A DNA stretch of 64,000 bases from assembly GCA_030765055.1 (NCBI GenBank), contig CM060958.1, positions 112,197,127 through 112,261,126 on the forward strand, written 5' to 3'. The stretch comes from Mantis religiosa (taxonomy: Eukaryota; Arthropoda; Insecta; Mantodea; Mantidae). How positions within the stretch are numbered: position 1 is the stretch's first letter; each line of letters opens with the position of its first letter. The position numbers and the translations under genes were made by a program. The notes beneath the pieces are model-generated. The model was not told the DNA's origin, did not search any database, and worked only from the letters and a program-made list of their open reading frames with translations. Shown here in pieces: positions 43,724 to 55,753 of the stretch.

Positions 43724-44849
43724 TGCATGTTGCCTTCGAATTCCATCCTTTTTCCAGGATATCTCGCCAAACTCTGAATACTAACTGTACTTCGAAAACT
43801 AGCAAAAGTACGATAAATCTAATCGCATAACAACGAATGTTCCAAAATTGTTGATGCAAAATTAATGAAGGTGTGATTTATTATATCTGTATACCAATTA
43901 TGTAGAAATATACAAATTTACTACTCCTGAAAGGCCACTTGCAGAATATTTCGTTTGTCATGCAAATATATACCATATTTTAATCAAAATAATTAGAGAC
44001 ATTTTTTAAAAGTCAAGAATAATAAAAGAGTGTTCATATAAGATAAGTTTGGTGTGGGGGATGTTCTCAAAAACTTTGTATGCTTATACTTTACTTAGCT
44101 TAGATACCAAGTTAAGCATTGATTTTTATAGTTTTCCGTTAAAAGCGAGATATAAATAAATACACATGGGTTTGCGCATACATTTCGTGTTTTAAGAGCT
44201 TAAAAACGTTTTTATCTGTAAAATTTGAAGATTAAATTGTTTAATGGACCACCGTATTTACTCTGACTACTACGCGCTAAAGAAAAATAAAATATATATC
44301 CTATATTCTAATTGTAGGACATAATACAAACAGGTCTATTTGTGGATGAATTAAACAGTATAATGTTACCCAAGTGACAATTCTAATATGTTCGTCGGCC
44401 TTTAATATTATGCACAGAATAGTTGCTATATCTAAATAAATATTAAATACTGCATGTAGTACATGGTGTGCCTAATTATGGAGGGACCAGCTGCGACCCT
44501 CTCAACTATTGCAGAATTATCCTAACCACGCCATTAGCTATGATAATATTGCTAAGTTTTGTTGTACTGCTGAATTATTAATTTAGCCTAGTCGGAGGTA
44601 CAGAGAGCAATTGACTGTGTTGTTAGCTATTTCCATTGGCCACAATAATTGTATACTTAACGGTAGAACGGCGCAAATGCAAAATTTATGGACAGAAGTT
44701 ATAACAAAGGAAGACCTATCTATAGTACAATATTTTAATTGTTTATAACTCAAACATTTCAAAGTTATAAGTGAGAGTTTCTTATTGCCAGTTTCATGAC
44801 CCATCCGGAATTCATCCATGCTGAAAAAAATTCACATATAGACTTTTAT
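43724..44849. other. no recognisable feature
   Basis: AT-rich DNA; no motif or repeat supported. Confidence 0.45.
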
Positions 44850-45750
44850 GAAAGGAGCTACTTCTTCAGTCATTCACCACAGAACTCCATGTAATTTTCT
44901 TTATGCCAAGGAGTGTTCTGTCTTTCAAGCTGAATTATTAGCAATTCGTGAAGCAGTGAAATGGTACAATGTACCGCTCGCCTTTACAGTGAGTCACAAG
45001 CAACAATTGCAGCTTTCAAAGATACCAGAAACAGCAGTCCTATTGGAGCTGAAATAAGAAGTCAATTATTATGTGGCTCTCATCTGTGTGTTTCATGAGT
45101 CAGAGGACACGTAGGGATTGCCGGAAATGAGCGTGCAAATGAGCTTGCAAACAGAGCTACGACTTCAAATCTTCCAGAGATTTACACTCTATGCCCTATT
45201 TCGTATGTGAGGCAAACATTAAAGGAGATTATCATCAACGACTGGAATGTATACTGCTTAAAAGGTGATTTTGGTGCTTTGACTAAGGATTTATATTTCT
45301 CAACAGTTTCTGACAGACATAAATGTAAATTCGTTAGTCCTATGTTCTCACTCAATTCTTAACTGGACATGGCAAATTTTAGCTTACTTATTTCGATTCA
45401 AAAGCAAATCCACATGTTATTGTATTTCTGGACATCATCTTCAAGATTTCCCTCACATTTTATTTAATTGCCCGTTTTTCTGTTTTGAAGGATACGAACT
45501 TGAATTATTGCTTCAATACTTAGGTTATACCTTCTCAAAACCAAAATTACAACTTATCAATACTTCATGGCTTTCTTAAACAAAATATTTCTTAAGCTAA
45601 ATGATTCATCTTGATGTTTACTGTTTATCAGCTTGATATTGAATTTTGTTATGTTTTTGTAAATTATATTATATTCATAAACTTGTAAACTATATTCCTA
45701 ATATAGCTTTGGGTAAAATAGGAATTACAAATTGGATAATGAATAAATAA
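44850..45750 (+). mobile_element. LINE-G copy 1: RNase H domain and 3' end
   Basis: Frames read AKECSVFQAELLAIREAVKW, then (after a frameshift near 44990) SESQATIAAFKDTRNSSPIG and VRGHVGIAGNERANELANRA. These are the Glu, Asp and His-containing motifs of an RNase H domain as carried by I-like LINEs; the D of 'SDSQA' is E here. It is followed by LTKDLYFSTVSDRHKCKF and a C-terminal region shared with 59611-60095, ending in an ataa/aata tail at about 45740. Stops at 45055 and within the HWVRG motif (tga for Trp) show it is dead. The RT domain is absent. Confidence 0.82.
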
Positions 45751-47046
45751 ATATTCTTTATGCTCATTAGTTTCCAGGCAAGGGTTCATGACCTTAAAAT
45801 CCTTCTTTTTCCATCTGTAACTGAGTTTATTGAGGAACAAGATTTCAAGGCAACCTATTGAATGTCCCTTGCAGGTTTCCCTTTTTGCAGATTTTGACGT
45901 TATGGACGTTTCCTGTTTTTTCTGACACATTTTCTACACCTAATGAATCGTGTGTGATGCTGGGAGCTTTAGGAATGTTCTGATTTTTGTTGGGGAGAAT
46001 CTCACCTCTTACAGCTTGAATGTTACAAAATTTGAACTATTGATGGAAATTCCTTTAAAAAGTTTAATAAATTTTGCTTCCTCGACCATTTGTAGCAGGT
46101 ATTTTTATACTTCATGTTGTTACGGACAGTCAAAGAGATTAGTATTTATAATAAAATAAAGAAGTGATGTACAGTGGGTAATGGTGTAACCATGGCAACG
46201 GATCATGGTGAGTTGCTGAATATTTTAAAAACATTTTGTTCTTCTGCTTCTGAAAGTCTTAGAGGCAAGACGTATATTTTTCTATCCAAGTGTGTAACAG
46301 AAATAATTTAGTCTATACATAAAAAATGTATAAGTAGCGTGAGCGAAAGAAAATAAATAATTCACCGTGGAATCTACCGCTGGTTGTTAAAAGACTACAT
46401 TAATAATATTTGTGATTGTTTTAAAGAATTTAGAACTGTTTATGAGGAATTAAATTTCCATATTTTAACTAGAAAAGTATTATTCATTCTTTAAAGATAG
46501 TAATATTATATCTATCTGCCCCGTTACCGCGATCCTGGGAAAGAAAAAGATCTCATCGGCATGAATTACAGATTCGCCTAGTTATCCAGAATTGCAGGAG
46601 AATCTTCTGGATTTCTTTAAGAACGTCACCAAAGGTGAGAAATTAACCTGTATCCACCTTCGTCCCAAATAATCCTGCTTCAAGACGGGGATCATCGCCC
46701 CATAATCCTTCCAAATATCATCACAAAATTACGTTTCACATTTTACATAAGTCACTGAGTACAAATGCCTTCATCACTGACTTCCTTAACTCTATCAAGG
46801 CAAACTCAGAGCCACAGGGAAGGAAACTGTACCCACACAATAACAACAAACCATTATTCCTTGTGTTGAGTAGTCTTGCATTTAGAATTCAGATATATTT
46901 ATACACACACCTTATAATTTGAAGTGCTATAATTCATAAAACAGAGATAATGACAGTCTATGCATACACCTCTTGCGGGACCAATGAGAACCAGAAATAA
47001 TTAAATGACACATTGCATCATTCCTAGGAAACCATGAGGGAACTTA
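45751..47046. other. no recognisable feature
   Basis: AT-rich; no gene or repeat signature supported. Confidence 0.4.
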
Positions 47047-47050
47047 GTAC

Positions 47051-47434
47051 TGTGACTGCGTGGGTTACGCAGATTCGGAAATCCGGTTTGCAGAAATTTA
47101 AAGCAACTATTGCTGCAATAAAAATGCTTGAAATTGACAATCAGCTGTCTTCGAGGCTGACTCAGTGCTTTACGCGCGAAAACAAATGAGTGAAATCACT
47201 GCGGTACACTTCAATCTTCGATTGTCACAATGACCAACAAACAACTGCCGCTCCTAACATCTTTCGGGTATTTATAACTCCCAGTCATTGTTTCTAGAAA
47301 GCCGAAGACCTTCCGAGAAATTTCGTGGCAACAACAATGGAGAGAACGCTCTGGAGCCTCTCTCTGTCTTTCTCTCCTGCCCACGCGCCCGGCTCCGGCT
47401 TGTGGCAGCACCACAACAATGCCAAACGGTAACA
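47051..47434 (+). mobile_element. solo LTR, copy 1 (384 bp, 4-bp TSD gtac)
   Basis: Starts tgtgactgcgtggg and ends acggtaaca, the TG...CA ends of LTR retrotransposons, flanked by gtac at 47047-47050 and 47435-47438. It is about 70-80% similar by eye to 49524-49926. The GC-rich centre carries cttccgagaaatttcg and a CT-rich block. There is no internal gag-pol sequence next to it, so it is a solo LTR left by recombination. Strand assigned arbitrarily. Confidence 0.8.
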
Positions 47435-47504
47435 GTACTATTACCATGGTAGTACCATTTCTAACCACTTGAAACCCCCATTGGACTTAGAATTCTCATT
47501 CATA

Positions 47505-48734
47505 TGAGAAGGGGTCGGCTGATAAGTGCCGGGCCACAATTAAATAAGGAAAACATTTAAAAATTTGTTTCCTTTTTTATCCAAAAGATAATATAGGTTC
47601 TAATTTAATTAAACGAACTCTGTAATAAAATTTAACATCAACCTAAAATAGATGTTTACCACTTTAATGACCCCCTCGTTGCTGTACATTCCTCGTCCTG
47701 CAAGACACTTTTTGAGGTTCCAGAATAAGTGGCAGTCACTGGGTGCTAGATCTGGCGAATATGGTGAATGTTTAAGCAATTCGAATTTTAATTCGCACAT
47801 GTTTCCCATTGCAATGACTGAACGATGGGCCGGATCATTGTCGTGAAGAAACAAGAACTTTTTCTTTGCCAAATGAGGTCTTTCTTCTTTCCACCCCATC
47901 ACTTAGACGTTGTAAGCTTGAGTAGTAGTCATCGGTGATATTTTTACCCTTTTCCAAGTGATCAATAAAAACAGTTACATGTGTATCCCAGAAAACACTT
48001 GCCATAACCTTGTTAGCTGACAAGATTGACTTTGCCTTTTTTGGAGTTGTTTCACCTGGCGCTGTCCACTGTTTTGACTGTGATTTACTTTATGAAGTGC
48101 AGTGGAAGTACAAGTTTCATCCAGGTAATTAGCCGTCTAAAAATTCACTCCAAATTCTTAACAGAAACAGTTTTTCTTTGCAACTTTTGATCAGATGTCA
48201 ACAAACGTGGCTTCAATCTTGTACAGATACTGTGAAAGCCCAAAATATTACTTAAAATATTACCTTCATGATATTTTGATATGCATATAGCCTGTGCTAG
48301 CTCAAGAAACTTTAATCTGCGGTCTTTCAGTATTAAACAATGAATTTTTTCAATGATCTATTCCACAGGACGTCCAGAACGAGGCCCATCACTAGTGCTC
48401 ATACGTCCCATTTTAAACTCTACAACCCACCTTTTAATCATTGTATATGAAGGAGCAAAGTCTTTCAATGTACTGTCCATTTCCTCCTTGATTTCTTTAA
48501 GCCTTAAGCCTTTCAAATGGAAGTATTAATCACTGCGCGTTTTTCTAAATCCTCCATTTTCGTGAAACCTTTGAGCTTGTCTTGTTTAAAATGCTGTAAT
48601 TTAAAAACTCAACAAGCTGTTCACCTGTAACTATAGATACAAGTTAGTCTAGAGTTAGTGTATGATGCTATCCGTCAAAATGAACCAGTGGCACCATCTC
48701 TATGTGAGGCACGGGGCTTATCAGCCGACCCTCG
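47505..48734 (-). mobile_element. mariner mar-I, about 1.23 kb
   Basis: The right end (transposase 5' side) ggcttatcagccgaccctcg and the left end ggggtcggctgataagtgcc form inverted ends, bounded by TA at 47503-47504 and 48735-48736. It contains a transposase pseudogene reading right to left. Confidence 0.88.
47609..48556 (-). pseudogene. mariner transposase, mar-I, degenerate
   Basis: The N-terminus on the minus strand starts MEDLEKRAVINT (about 48556), followed by pieces recalling a mariner HTH (KRWVVEFKMGR-like and GPRSGRP-like, all broken by stops). KVMASVFWDTHVTVFIDHLE (48020-47955) lies between the first and second catalytic blocks. The second block, FLHDNDPAHRSVIAMGN, and the third, YSPDLAPSDCHLFWNLKKCL, have 34 residues between their Asps, the mariner value. 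The DETW block is unreadable. The C-terminus is truncated by a frameshift near 47620. Confidence 0.85.
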
Positions 48735-48736
48735 TA

Positions 48737-49519
48737 ATGCTCTCCGATATCTCGCACCTTACAGACCACTTACCACTTTTTAAATGAATTTGGTACTTAG
48801 CAGCTTACTACGTTAAGCATCTAATTATTTGTTAGTACTAAAGTAAAAGTAAAATGACAAATGACTGAAGCTTTGAGTGGCAACGACGCAAATGTTTTGC
48901 TTGTATCGTGCCTGAGAGTCAAGCACATGCACTCTGATAATTAGCACAGCTCAGGGTAGCAAAGTAGTCCTTCCGCGTTAATTTCCTGGTCACCGGTGTT
49001 TCCTGGACTAACGGATTGGCCTCTTGCTACGGAGTAGGTTGTTAGGCAGGAGCACCGCCATTAGTCTTTTGGTTTTTCCGCAACTTCTTTGATTAACTCC
49101 AGCATGAGAGCGATGTAACATTATGGTGAATCCTTTAAATTATAAATTAAGGTCCAGGCCTTCCACGTTAAGAGGCTTCTAAATAAGTTACAACTATAAC
49201 TCTGCTTTCATTAAAGAACATTGGTTATCTAAAGTAAAACTTGGAAAGTAAAAGGTTAGCAGAAATACGGAAAGAAAGAGATGTGAGGATATAAAAACAC
49301 AAAATCTTGAAATAAAAGGCAAATAGGATATTTAGCATTAATAAATAGAGCTGAAAAGTTTTTCGACGGATAAAAATATAAGTATGGAGAATAAACGGTT
49401 TAAAGAAAGTTCTCCCATCGGAGCAATATGTAACGAGGATCTTCAGTGCATAATATTTAAATACAAATAAACTAAAATTTGGGGAAAAGTGACTATCAAT
49501 AAGAAATAGTTGAAGGTAG
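48737..49519. other. no recognisable feature
   Basis: AT-rich; a 133-codon minus-strand open stretch (49225-49626) is Phe/Leu-rich with no motif and overlaps the solo LTR, so I regard it as accidental. Confidence 0.4.
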
Positions 49520-49523
49520 GTAC

Positions 49524-49926
49524 TGTGACTCCAAGGGTTACGTAGAATCAAAAGTCTGGATGTTAGAAATTTAGAACACTCTTTTTTGCAGTAAAAAGAC
49601 GTGAAATTAACAAAAGCTGTCTTCAAGGTCTACTCGGTGCTCCGCCGCACGGAAACAAATGAAAGAAATCACTGCGGTACACTTCAAACGTCAAATGTCC
49701 CAATAACCATCACACAACTGCTGCTTCTAAAACCTCGCCGGTATTTCTACCTCCCAGTCATTGATTCTAGAATGCCGTAGACCTTCCGAGAACATGCGCG
49801 GTGCCAAGAGAACGACAGAGAATTCCGAGCATCTCTGTCTCTTTCTTTCTCTTGGCAAAGTCCAGCTCTCCTGCCCACGCGCCCGACAGCGGCTTGTCAT
49901 GGCAGCACAACATGCCATCGGTGACA
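49524..49926 (+). mobile_element. solo LTR, copy 2 (403 bp)
   Basis: tgtgactccaaggg...cggtgaca, aligned throughout with copy 1. The left flank is gtac (49520-49523), the right atac (49927-49930), i.e. the same 4-bp target as copy 1 with one change. It contains a conserved block gaaatcactgcggtacactt also in copy 1. The short open frames over its GC-rich centre are not supported as genes. Confidence 0.75.
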
Positions 49927-49930
49927 ATAC

Positions 49931-51076
49931 AATTACTATTACTGAAATGTTTCATAAATATAGAACAAGGCAGAACAATAAATTTAAACGAAGTGAAGAA
50001 TATGGACAGCAAATAGAGTCAAATACCAAAATGCAGACCAGAATTGAGAAATTCATTATATGTAAATTGTGAGTGTGACATGTATGGAGTCGAGATGAAC
50101 ACAGATCATATTCACCTGTATATAGATTAGCATAAAAATGCTATAGATCATGTACATTTGCTTTTTTTTTTTTTTTTTTTTTTTTTTTTTGTTTACAACG
50201 AAGCATTAACTTTAAAGAAAACAACGTCGGCATAATTTGGAGCATCTGTGAATTAGAAAACGACAAGGAATGTCAACAATGTATCCATGAAAATAGACAT
50301 CTTTCAGTAAACTTATAACAATGTTAGTAATTATTTCGGCATATGTTACTATCACAAGTAAATAAATAATGTGGCAACTTTACAACAGGAAACCCCCAGC
50401 ATAATATTTCGTGGAACAGTGTCTCTGGTTTAATCACTGTTTTATAATGTTTAGTTTTGGATTCCCATGATAGTGATTTCTTGTTATAAGTATCTTTAAT
50501 CAGTTGCAAAGCTAGTATATCTGTATTTATATAACTAATAATAATTCTTTAGTCACTAATATTATGCTGAAAATTTAATTTTAACTTTTTTTCAGTATAT
50601 TTTGTATTGCTATAAGGAATAATGAACTTCTTTAAGGTAATTGAAAAAAATACTTCCAGCTAAAAATCGGCCACAATATAACAAACTAAACTTATTTTAG
50701 AGTACCCAATGATCATCACTCGTGTAATAGTGGGTTAAAGTGGTGGGAAATTTGCCTGCAAAAACATTTGAATGTCAGAAAACAGTTTGTTCTGCAGTGA
50801 ATGAACTGACAGCAAGTTGTCATCTCTCCCTGCAATGCAACATGGAGTCTTTGACTACTTCATGGCACTCCCACAGGATAGCAGCAAGAAATAGAGCGGA
50901 CATCTTGGACATCCCAAAGACTCCATGACATCCTCCTCTGCTCTACTGTGTTTTTGCGGTAGAAATGTTAAGAGCATTTCACCATCAATACTCTGCCTTA
51001 GATATAAATTAAATTTTGAAAAAAAAAAAAAAACAGGAGAAAATTACAGGCATTGATAGTTTGTGAAACTTATTAT
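49931..51076. other. no gene; poly-T tract
   Basis: Contains 29 consecutive T (50162-50190) and an A-run near 51020-51033; otherwise AT-rich and featureless. Confidence 0.45.
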
Positions 51077-51880
51077 ATATAGGAAATATGGGGAAGTCTA
51101 GAAAATATGAAATCTTTACAATTTTACAAACAAATAAAAAGAAACTGGGGACGAGAAGTATACGTAAATTACTGCAACAGGTTAGAGAGAAAAGGGCTAG
51201 CTTGGATTTTTTTTTAATTTACGTCCTCCAACATTTAGTCTAAACGGACGATGAAAAACATGGGTGAAGTGATGCTCAAATGAGTCCGGGGTCCCTGGAG
51301 CTCAGACTTACCCAGCATTCGCCTTTCAGTATAAGGGAAACCCCCGGAAGAAACCTTATCCAGGTAACTCACCGTGACCAAGATTCGAACTTGGGACCTC
51401 TTGAACGTGAGGCAGACACGCTTGGATGAGAACAGGAACAATATTTCTAAGAGGGATAATAGGTAGGGAAAAGGGAATTTGTGAATTGTGTGGTGGAAAA
51501 GAAAGCATAGCACACTATGGGACAGAATGCAAGGAGTTAGCAATATGGACAAAAAATGTTTGAGAAGAAATATAGGAGAAAGTAGAAGAGAGTATGTATA
51601 AAATGTTAACAGGAAATGAGGAAAAGAAGGTAAGAAGATTTGGTAAGTTATTACAGAAGGTAAAAGAAGAATGGACAAGAAATATAATGAATATAAGAAA
51701 GGAAGACAGGGGAAGGAGGAAAGGGGCAAATTAAGTAACAAGGAGGTATGGAGGTTAAGAGCTAACTGGCAGAGCAGAAGTCTAGGGTGTCATGTAAGCC
51801 AAGGTAGCAACAAGGTGATAGATGTGTGGGATGAATAAACAATTAGGAGTAATGTAAAAGATTGTTAAAAGGAAATTGCA
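51077..51880 (+). mobile_element. LINE-D copy 2, 3' part, interrupted by SINE-3
   Basis: Matches LINE-D copy 1 from its position 9175 onward (ggaaatat-ggggaagtctagaaaatatg) to the 3' end. Removing SINE-3 restores continuity at gcttgga. The zinc knuckle reads CELCGGKESIAHYGTEC with its last Cys, which copy 1 lacks. The 3' end (gatgaataaacaattagg...) differs slightly from copy 1. It is severely 5'-truncated and non-coding overall. Confidence 0.85.
51207..51419 (-). mobile_element. SINE-3 copy 2 inside LINE-D copy 2
   Basis: A minus-strand SINE: poly-T at 51207-51215 (poly-A of the element), the body with cgtcctccaac, and at the right the head with accaagattcgaacttggga (B box) and the A-box region up to ggcagacacg. 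The TSD is gcttgga at 51200-51206 and 51420-51426. The very start of the head is short compared with copy 3. Confidence 0.9.
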
Positions 51881-52709
51881 CGAATTAATTATTCCTTCAT
51901 TATTCATATACTTTCAAATTTCACATGTTATTCAGGAAAATCTTAAAGAAGAACTGAACTATTCACGAGTGATAGTCTGCAAATAGTGCAACTTTTCATT
52001 AGAACTTCTGCATTGAAATTCAATAATTTCTATGGCGTCTACACGTGCCCTCGCAACCGCATAATGAACTAACTAGAGCATATTGGTGACATTTGCGCGA
52101 GTTGCTGTTGCGAGTGATACGAGATCCATTTCCAACAGAATAGCTCAACGTGCTGCAGGTTATAATAACTTGGTGTTATCGCACTGTCGTGGAAGTGTTC
52201 GCGATAAATTGAGAGATACGTCACTATGAATTGAAAAGCTTATGTTGTACTGCATAGCATCAGCTGCTTCCTCCATCTCACCCGCCCCGCCCTCCTCATT
52301 TTCTTGCTCTTCACCATCATCACAATCTGTTCTCTGTTCCCTTCTTTCTCCTCACAGTCCTATTATTTTTACTTCTTGTGCAATCTGCAGCAGCTTTGCT
52401 ACAGCTATAACTTATGTCGCTTCAAGACAAGAAAAGCTGATATATTTCTTGCGTTAAAATGACTAACTTGCTTTCTACTAAGTGGAAGAAGCTCGTCTAG
52501 CCGTAACCAACTTCTGTTAAATCTTGAGATATCTCCATCTGTAGGAAGTACGAAAGATTTAATTTATATCACTTATGTATAAGTCAAACGAAGGAACCAG
52601 CCAATCCCATTACATATTTTGAATTAACGATCAAAATGGGAACATTTGTTACTAATCTGCTCTTACAACTTGTGCAATTTTTGTAGTCACCTTTAGAGAG
52701 TAGTGAATA
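51881..52709. other. no supported feature
   Basis: AT-rich, with a Ser/Glu-coding-like patch at 52240-52330 (acidic on the minus strand) that is interrupted and has no recognised motif. Confidence 0.35.
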
Positions 52710-52711
52710 TA

Positions 52712-54031
52712 TCAAGACTGTTCTATAAAGAATGATCACAATTTTTTTTTTTTACCAAAGTACCTTTACCCATCCTCATAATTTTGGCGGTCCGTCTCAA
52801 AATAGTCTCCCCTGAATGCGATGCACTTGTCCCAGCCTTTCTGCCAGTCTTCAAAGACATGCTGGAAACCATTTTTGAGATATCCTTCAAAATCATCTCC
52901 ACAGCCTTCACCACTGCTTCTGATGATAGATAATGCCTCCCACGAAGGCGTTTCTTCAAGTTTTGGAATAGAAAAAAGTCACATGTGGCTAAATCCGGAC
53001 TATATGGAGGCTGAGGGATGCACTTCATGTTGATTCTTGCAAGATATTCAGCAACAACATTGGCAATATGTGGCCGCGCATTATCGTGGTGCAGCATCCA
53101 GCTGCTTCATGGAAATGTGGTCTTTTGCACCTGATGTGGACTTGAAATGTTTTCAGGACATCCCTGTAGTATTTTCCAGTTACTGATGTGTGTGCAGGTA
53201 CATCATGCTGATAAACTATTCCATGATTATCTTAGAATGAGATGACCATAACTTTCCCAGCAGAAGCAACCGCTTTTGCTTTCTTGCGAGTTGGTGATGA
53301 AGAAGATATCCACACTGAGCTTTGTGGTTTGCTCTCAGGATCAAAATTATGTAGCCAAGTTTCATCAGCAGTGATTACGTTTGAATGAAACTCCGGATCT
53401 TCTTCTAACATCAACTGCAGCTGCATGCACACCTGCATGCGAATGCCCTTTTGTTCGGGAATCAACAGTCTTGGAACTCACCTCTCACAAACACGTCTCA
53501 TGTGTAATGTTTCTGTCACCAACGTGTGGGTGGCACCCAATGAAATGTTCAGTATTTCAGAAAATGGTCTTAAGGTAATTCGTCGATCCTCTCTCACAAT
53601 GACAGCAGCAGTGTTGATGTTTTCTTCCGTAAGAGCACTAACTGGAGCACCGGGTCCACCTTCCTTTGATTTGATTGTCTCCCATCTTTAAACAGTTTAA
53701 ACCACCTTCGAGCTTTGCTGTAGGGAAGAGCAGACTCTCCATAGACCTCCTGTGACATTGTATAGGCCTCAACTGAAGATTTGTGGAGACGAAAGCAGAA
53801 TTTCAAAGCCACATATTGTTCCTCGGATGTTACGTCCATTGCAGCGGTAGGCGATACTGAACATGTCTGAATTTGCCTGGTTCTCACAGGCGGGAACCAG
53901 GAGTACCAACAATGAAATTATTACCGCATGTTTGTTTCACACTAAGCTAACAAAATATAATAAGATTGAATTTTAGTGCAAATAATTATGGCCGTAAAAG
54001 ATCATGATCATTCTTTATTGAACGGCCCTTA
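52712..54031 (-). mobile_element. mariner mar-B copy 4, full length (1320 bp)
   Basis: The most complete member of the family. The left end tcaagactgttctataaaga and right end (tctttattgaacggccctta) are degraded versions of the TIRs seen in copies 1-3; TA at 52710-52711 and 54032-54033. It holds the only mar-B transposase with all three catalytic blocks. Confidence 0.9.
52741..53887 (-). pseudogene. mariner transposase, mar-B copy 4
   Basis: Minus strand, three open pieces. 53887-53594: SEEQYVALKFCFRLHKSSVE, then YSKARRWFKLFKDGRQS (first HTH). 53465-53232: LEEDPEFHSNVITADETWLH (first Asp in DETW, intact) and AVASAGKVMVISF. 53097-52723: MLHHDNARPHIANVVAEYL (second Asp) and YSPDLATCDFFLFQNLKKR (third Asp, 34 residues on), then LRGRHYLSSEAVVKAVEMIL. 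The last roughly 40 codons before the stop depart from the expected C-terminus. The pieces are separated by stops and frameshifts, in a frame different from the HTH. All catalytic residues are still readable, but it cannot be translated as one protein. Confidence 0.92.
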
Positions 54032-54033
54032 TA

Positions 54034-54460
54034 GAATACCACTAATTTCACAGCAGAACATGGTTGTTACAATCGCATGTGTGTGACGCAAATACAAATT
54101 GTCATTCTATTTAGGTGACTTACTCTTTTCGTGAAGGAAACAAAATATTTTAGGAATATATTTGTACTTTCTGGAGATTTTCTGCTTTCTTAAAAAGGAA
54201 TGTACACTCTACAGTACAATCTTATGAAATTGTTAACAAATATTACTGCCTAACTAGCGGAACACTTTATATTGTTTTTCAGCGGTGTCAACTTTGCGTT
54301 TAAATTTACCATGTAAACAATGAAATCAATATAAAAAAACCTTGTTATGCATATCTTTTAATTATTCAAAACCCTTAATGCCTTGTCAATTCGAAAGCAC
54401 GACGATATTTTTGCAACTAATTTAATAAAAATGTATACAGAAATAAAATAATGTATAAAA
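54034..54460. other. no recognisable feature
   Basis: AT-rich spacer between two mariners; nothing supported. Confidence 0.4.
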
Positions 54461-54462
54461 TA

Positions 54463-55751
54463 AGTGGGTGGTCTGGAAAGTTTCCGTGCTCAACATGAAG
54501 ATGGCAGCACTCGTAAATATAAGCTAGTGTAGGCTGCTGTCTATCTATTGACAGTTACTCACCAAAGTTTCAGACACTTTGTACGGTCAGTTGTTATGTA
54601 ACAGTCGTTTCAGTGAGATGATGTCAGTGTTTTTATGAAAATGGACAACATCCAGTATCGAGCTGTCATGATATATTTGATTTTGAAAGTTAAGACACCT
54701 ACGCCAATCAAAGAAGAGTTGGATTCTGTGCATGTGGATTTTGCACTATCATTTGTCAAGTGAAATTTTGGGCAGCTGAATATAAACGTTGCCGTAAGAG
54801 TTGGGTGAGTGAACGTTCGGGATGTCCAAAAGCTGCAACTACCGACGAAACCATCGCCAAAGTTCACCAAATGTTTCTAGACGACCGCCGAGTTAAAGTG
54901 AGAGAGATGGCAGAGGCTATGAACATGTCAAAAGAACGTGTTTGTCACATATTAAATCAACATTTAGACATGAGAAAGCTGTCCGCGCATTGGGTGCGCG
55001 TTTGCTCACGTTAGACCAAAAAACGTGTTCGAATGAACATTTCCAACGCTCTGTTGGCGCAGTTTAGGCGCAATACATCCGAGTTTTGGCACCGCTTAAT
55101 TACTGCATATGAAACTGGCATACACCATTATAGACCCGAAGGAAAAATATAGTCCAAACAGTGGACTGCAAAGGGGGAACCGGCTCCATAGATGCAAAAA
55201 CTGTTCTTTTTTCTGCTGGGAAAGTGATTGCGATTGTTCTTTTGGAATAGTAATGGACTTATTTAAATAGATTATCTTCAAAAAGGAATAACCATTACAG
55301 GAGCATACTATGCATCATTACTTGACAAGCTGAAGACAGAACTTGCGGAAAAACGGCCACATTTGCAGAAAAAGAAAATCATGTTCTACCAAGACAACGC
55401 ATCATATCACACCTAAGCGTTTGCAATGGCGAAAATCCACGAACTACGTTTTGAACTGTTTGACCACCCGCCTTACTCACCAGATCTAGCCCCAAGCGAC
55501 TTCTTTTTGTTCATTCACCTGAAATTGCGCTCGGAGGACACAGACTTTCGTCAAATGAAGAGGAAGTCACCTTTGTGAACAATTTTTTGCAGAGAAAAAG
55601 GCCGAGGACTATTTGAACGGGTTACAGAGTTTGGAGCATCACTGGGAGAAGTGCGTAGAGTTACAAGGAGACTATGTTGAAAAATAAAAATGAAAAAAAT
55701 TCTTAAAAAATGTATTGTGTGTTTAATAGATCGGAAACATTTCAGACTATT
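54463..55751 (+). mobile_element. mariner mar-H copy 2
   Basis: Same family as 42474-43721: a shared leader (ttatgaaaatggacaacatc) and matching TIRs (gtggtctggaaagtttccg at left, cggaaacatttcagactat at right), with TA at about 54461-54462 and 55752-55753. The ends have drifted by a few bases. Transposase in pieces. Confidence 0.85.
54655..55687 (+). pseudogene. mariner transposase, mar-H copy 2
   Basis: The open piece 54760-55014 covers the second HTH: FWAAEYKRCRKSWVSERSGC, TIAKVHQMFLDDRRVKVREM, AEAMNMSKERVCHILNQHLD. In this copy the first catalytic region reads ATETGIHHY-like (DETW unreadable, about 55107). The second block is FYQDNASYH-like at about 55388 and is followed by a stop. The third is YSPDLAPSDFFLF (about 55475) followed by a frameshift in KLRSEDT. 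The C-terminus HHWEKCVELQGDYVEK is complete (55637-55684). No functional protein is possible. Confidence 0.88.
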
Positions 55752-55753
55752 TA

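Noticed and set aside
49225..49626. 133-codon minus-strand open frame
   Set aside because: Phe/Leu-rich composition from AT-rich DNA, overlaps a solo LTR, no motif.
42474..55751. mar-H copies as one duplicated segment
   Set aside because: Flanks differ and each copy has its own TA-bounded ends, so they are separate insertions.
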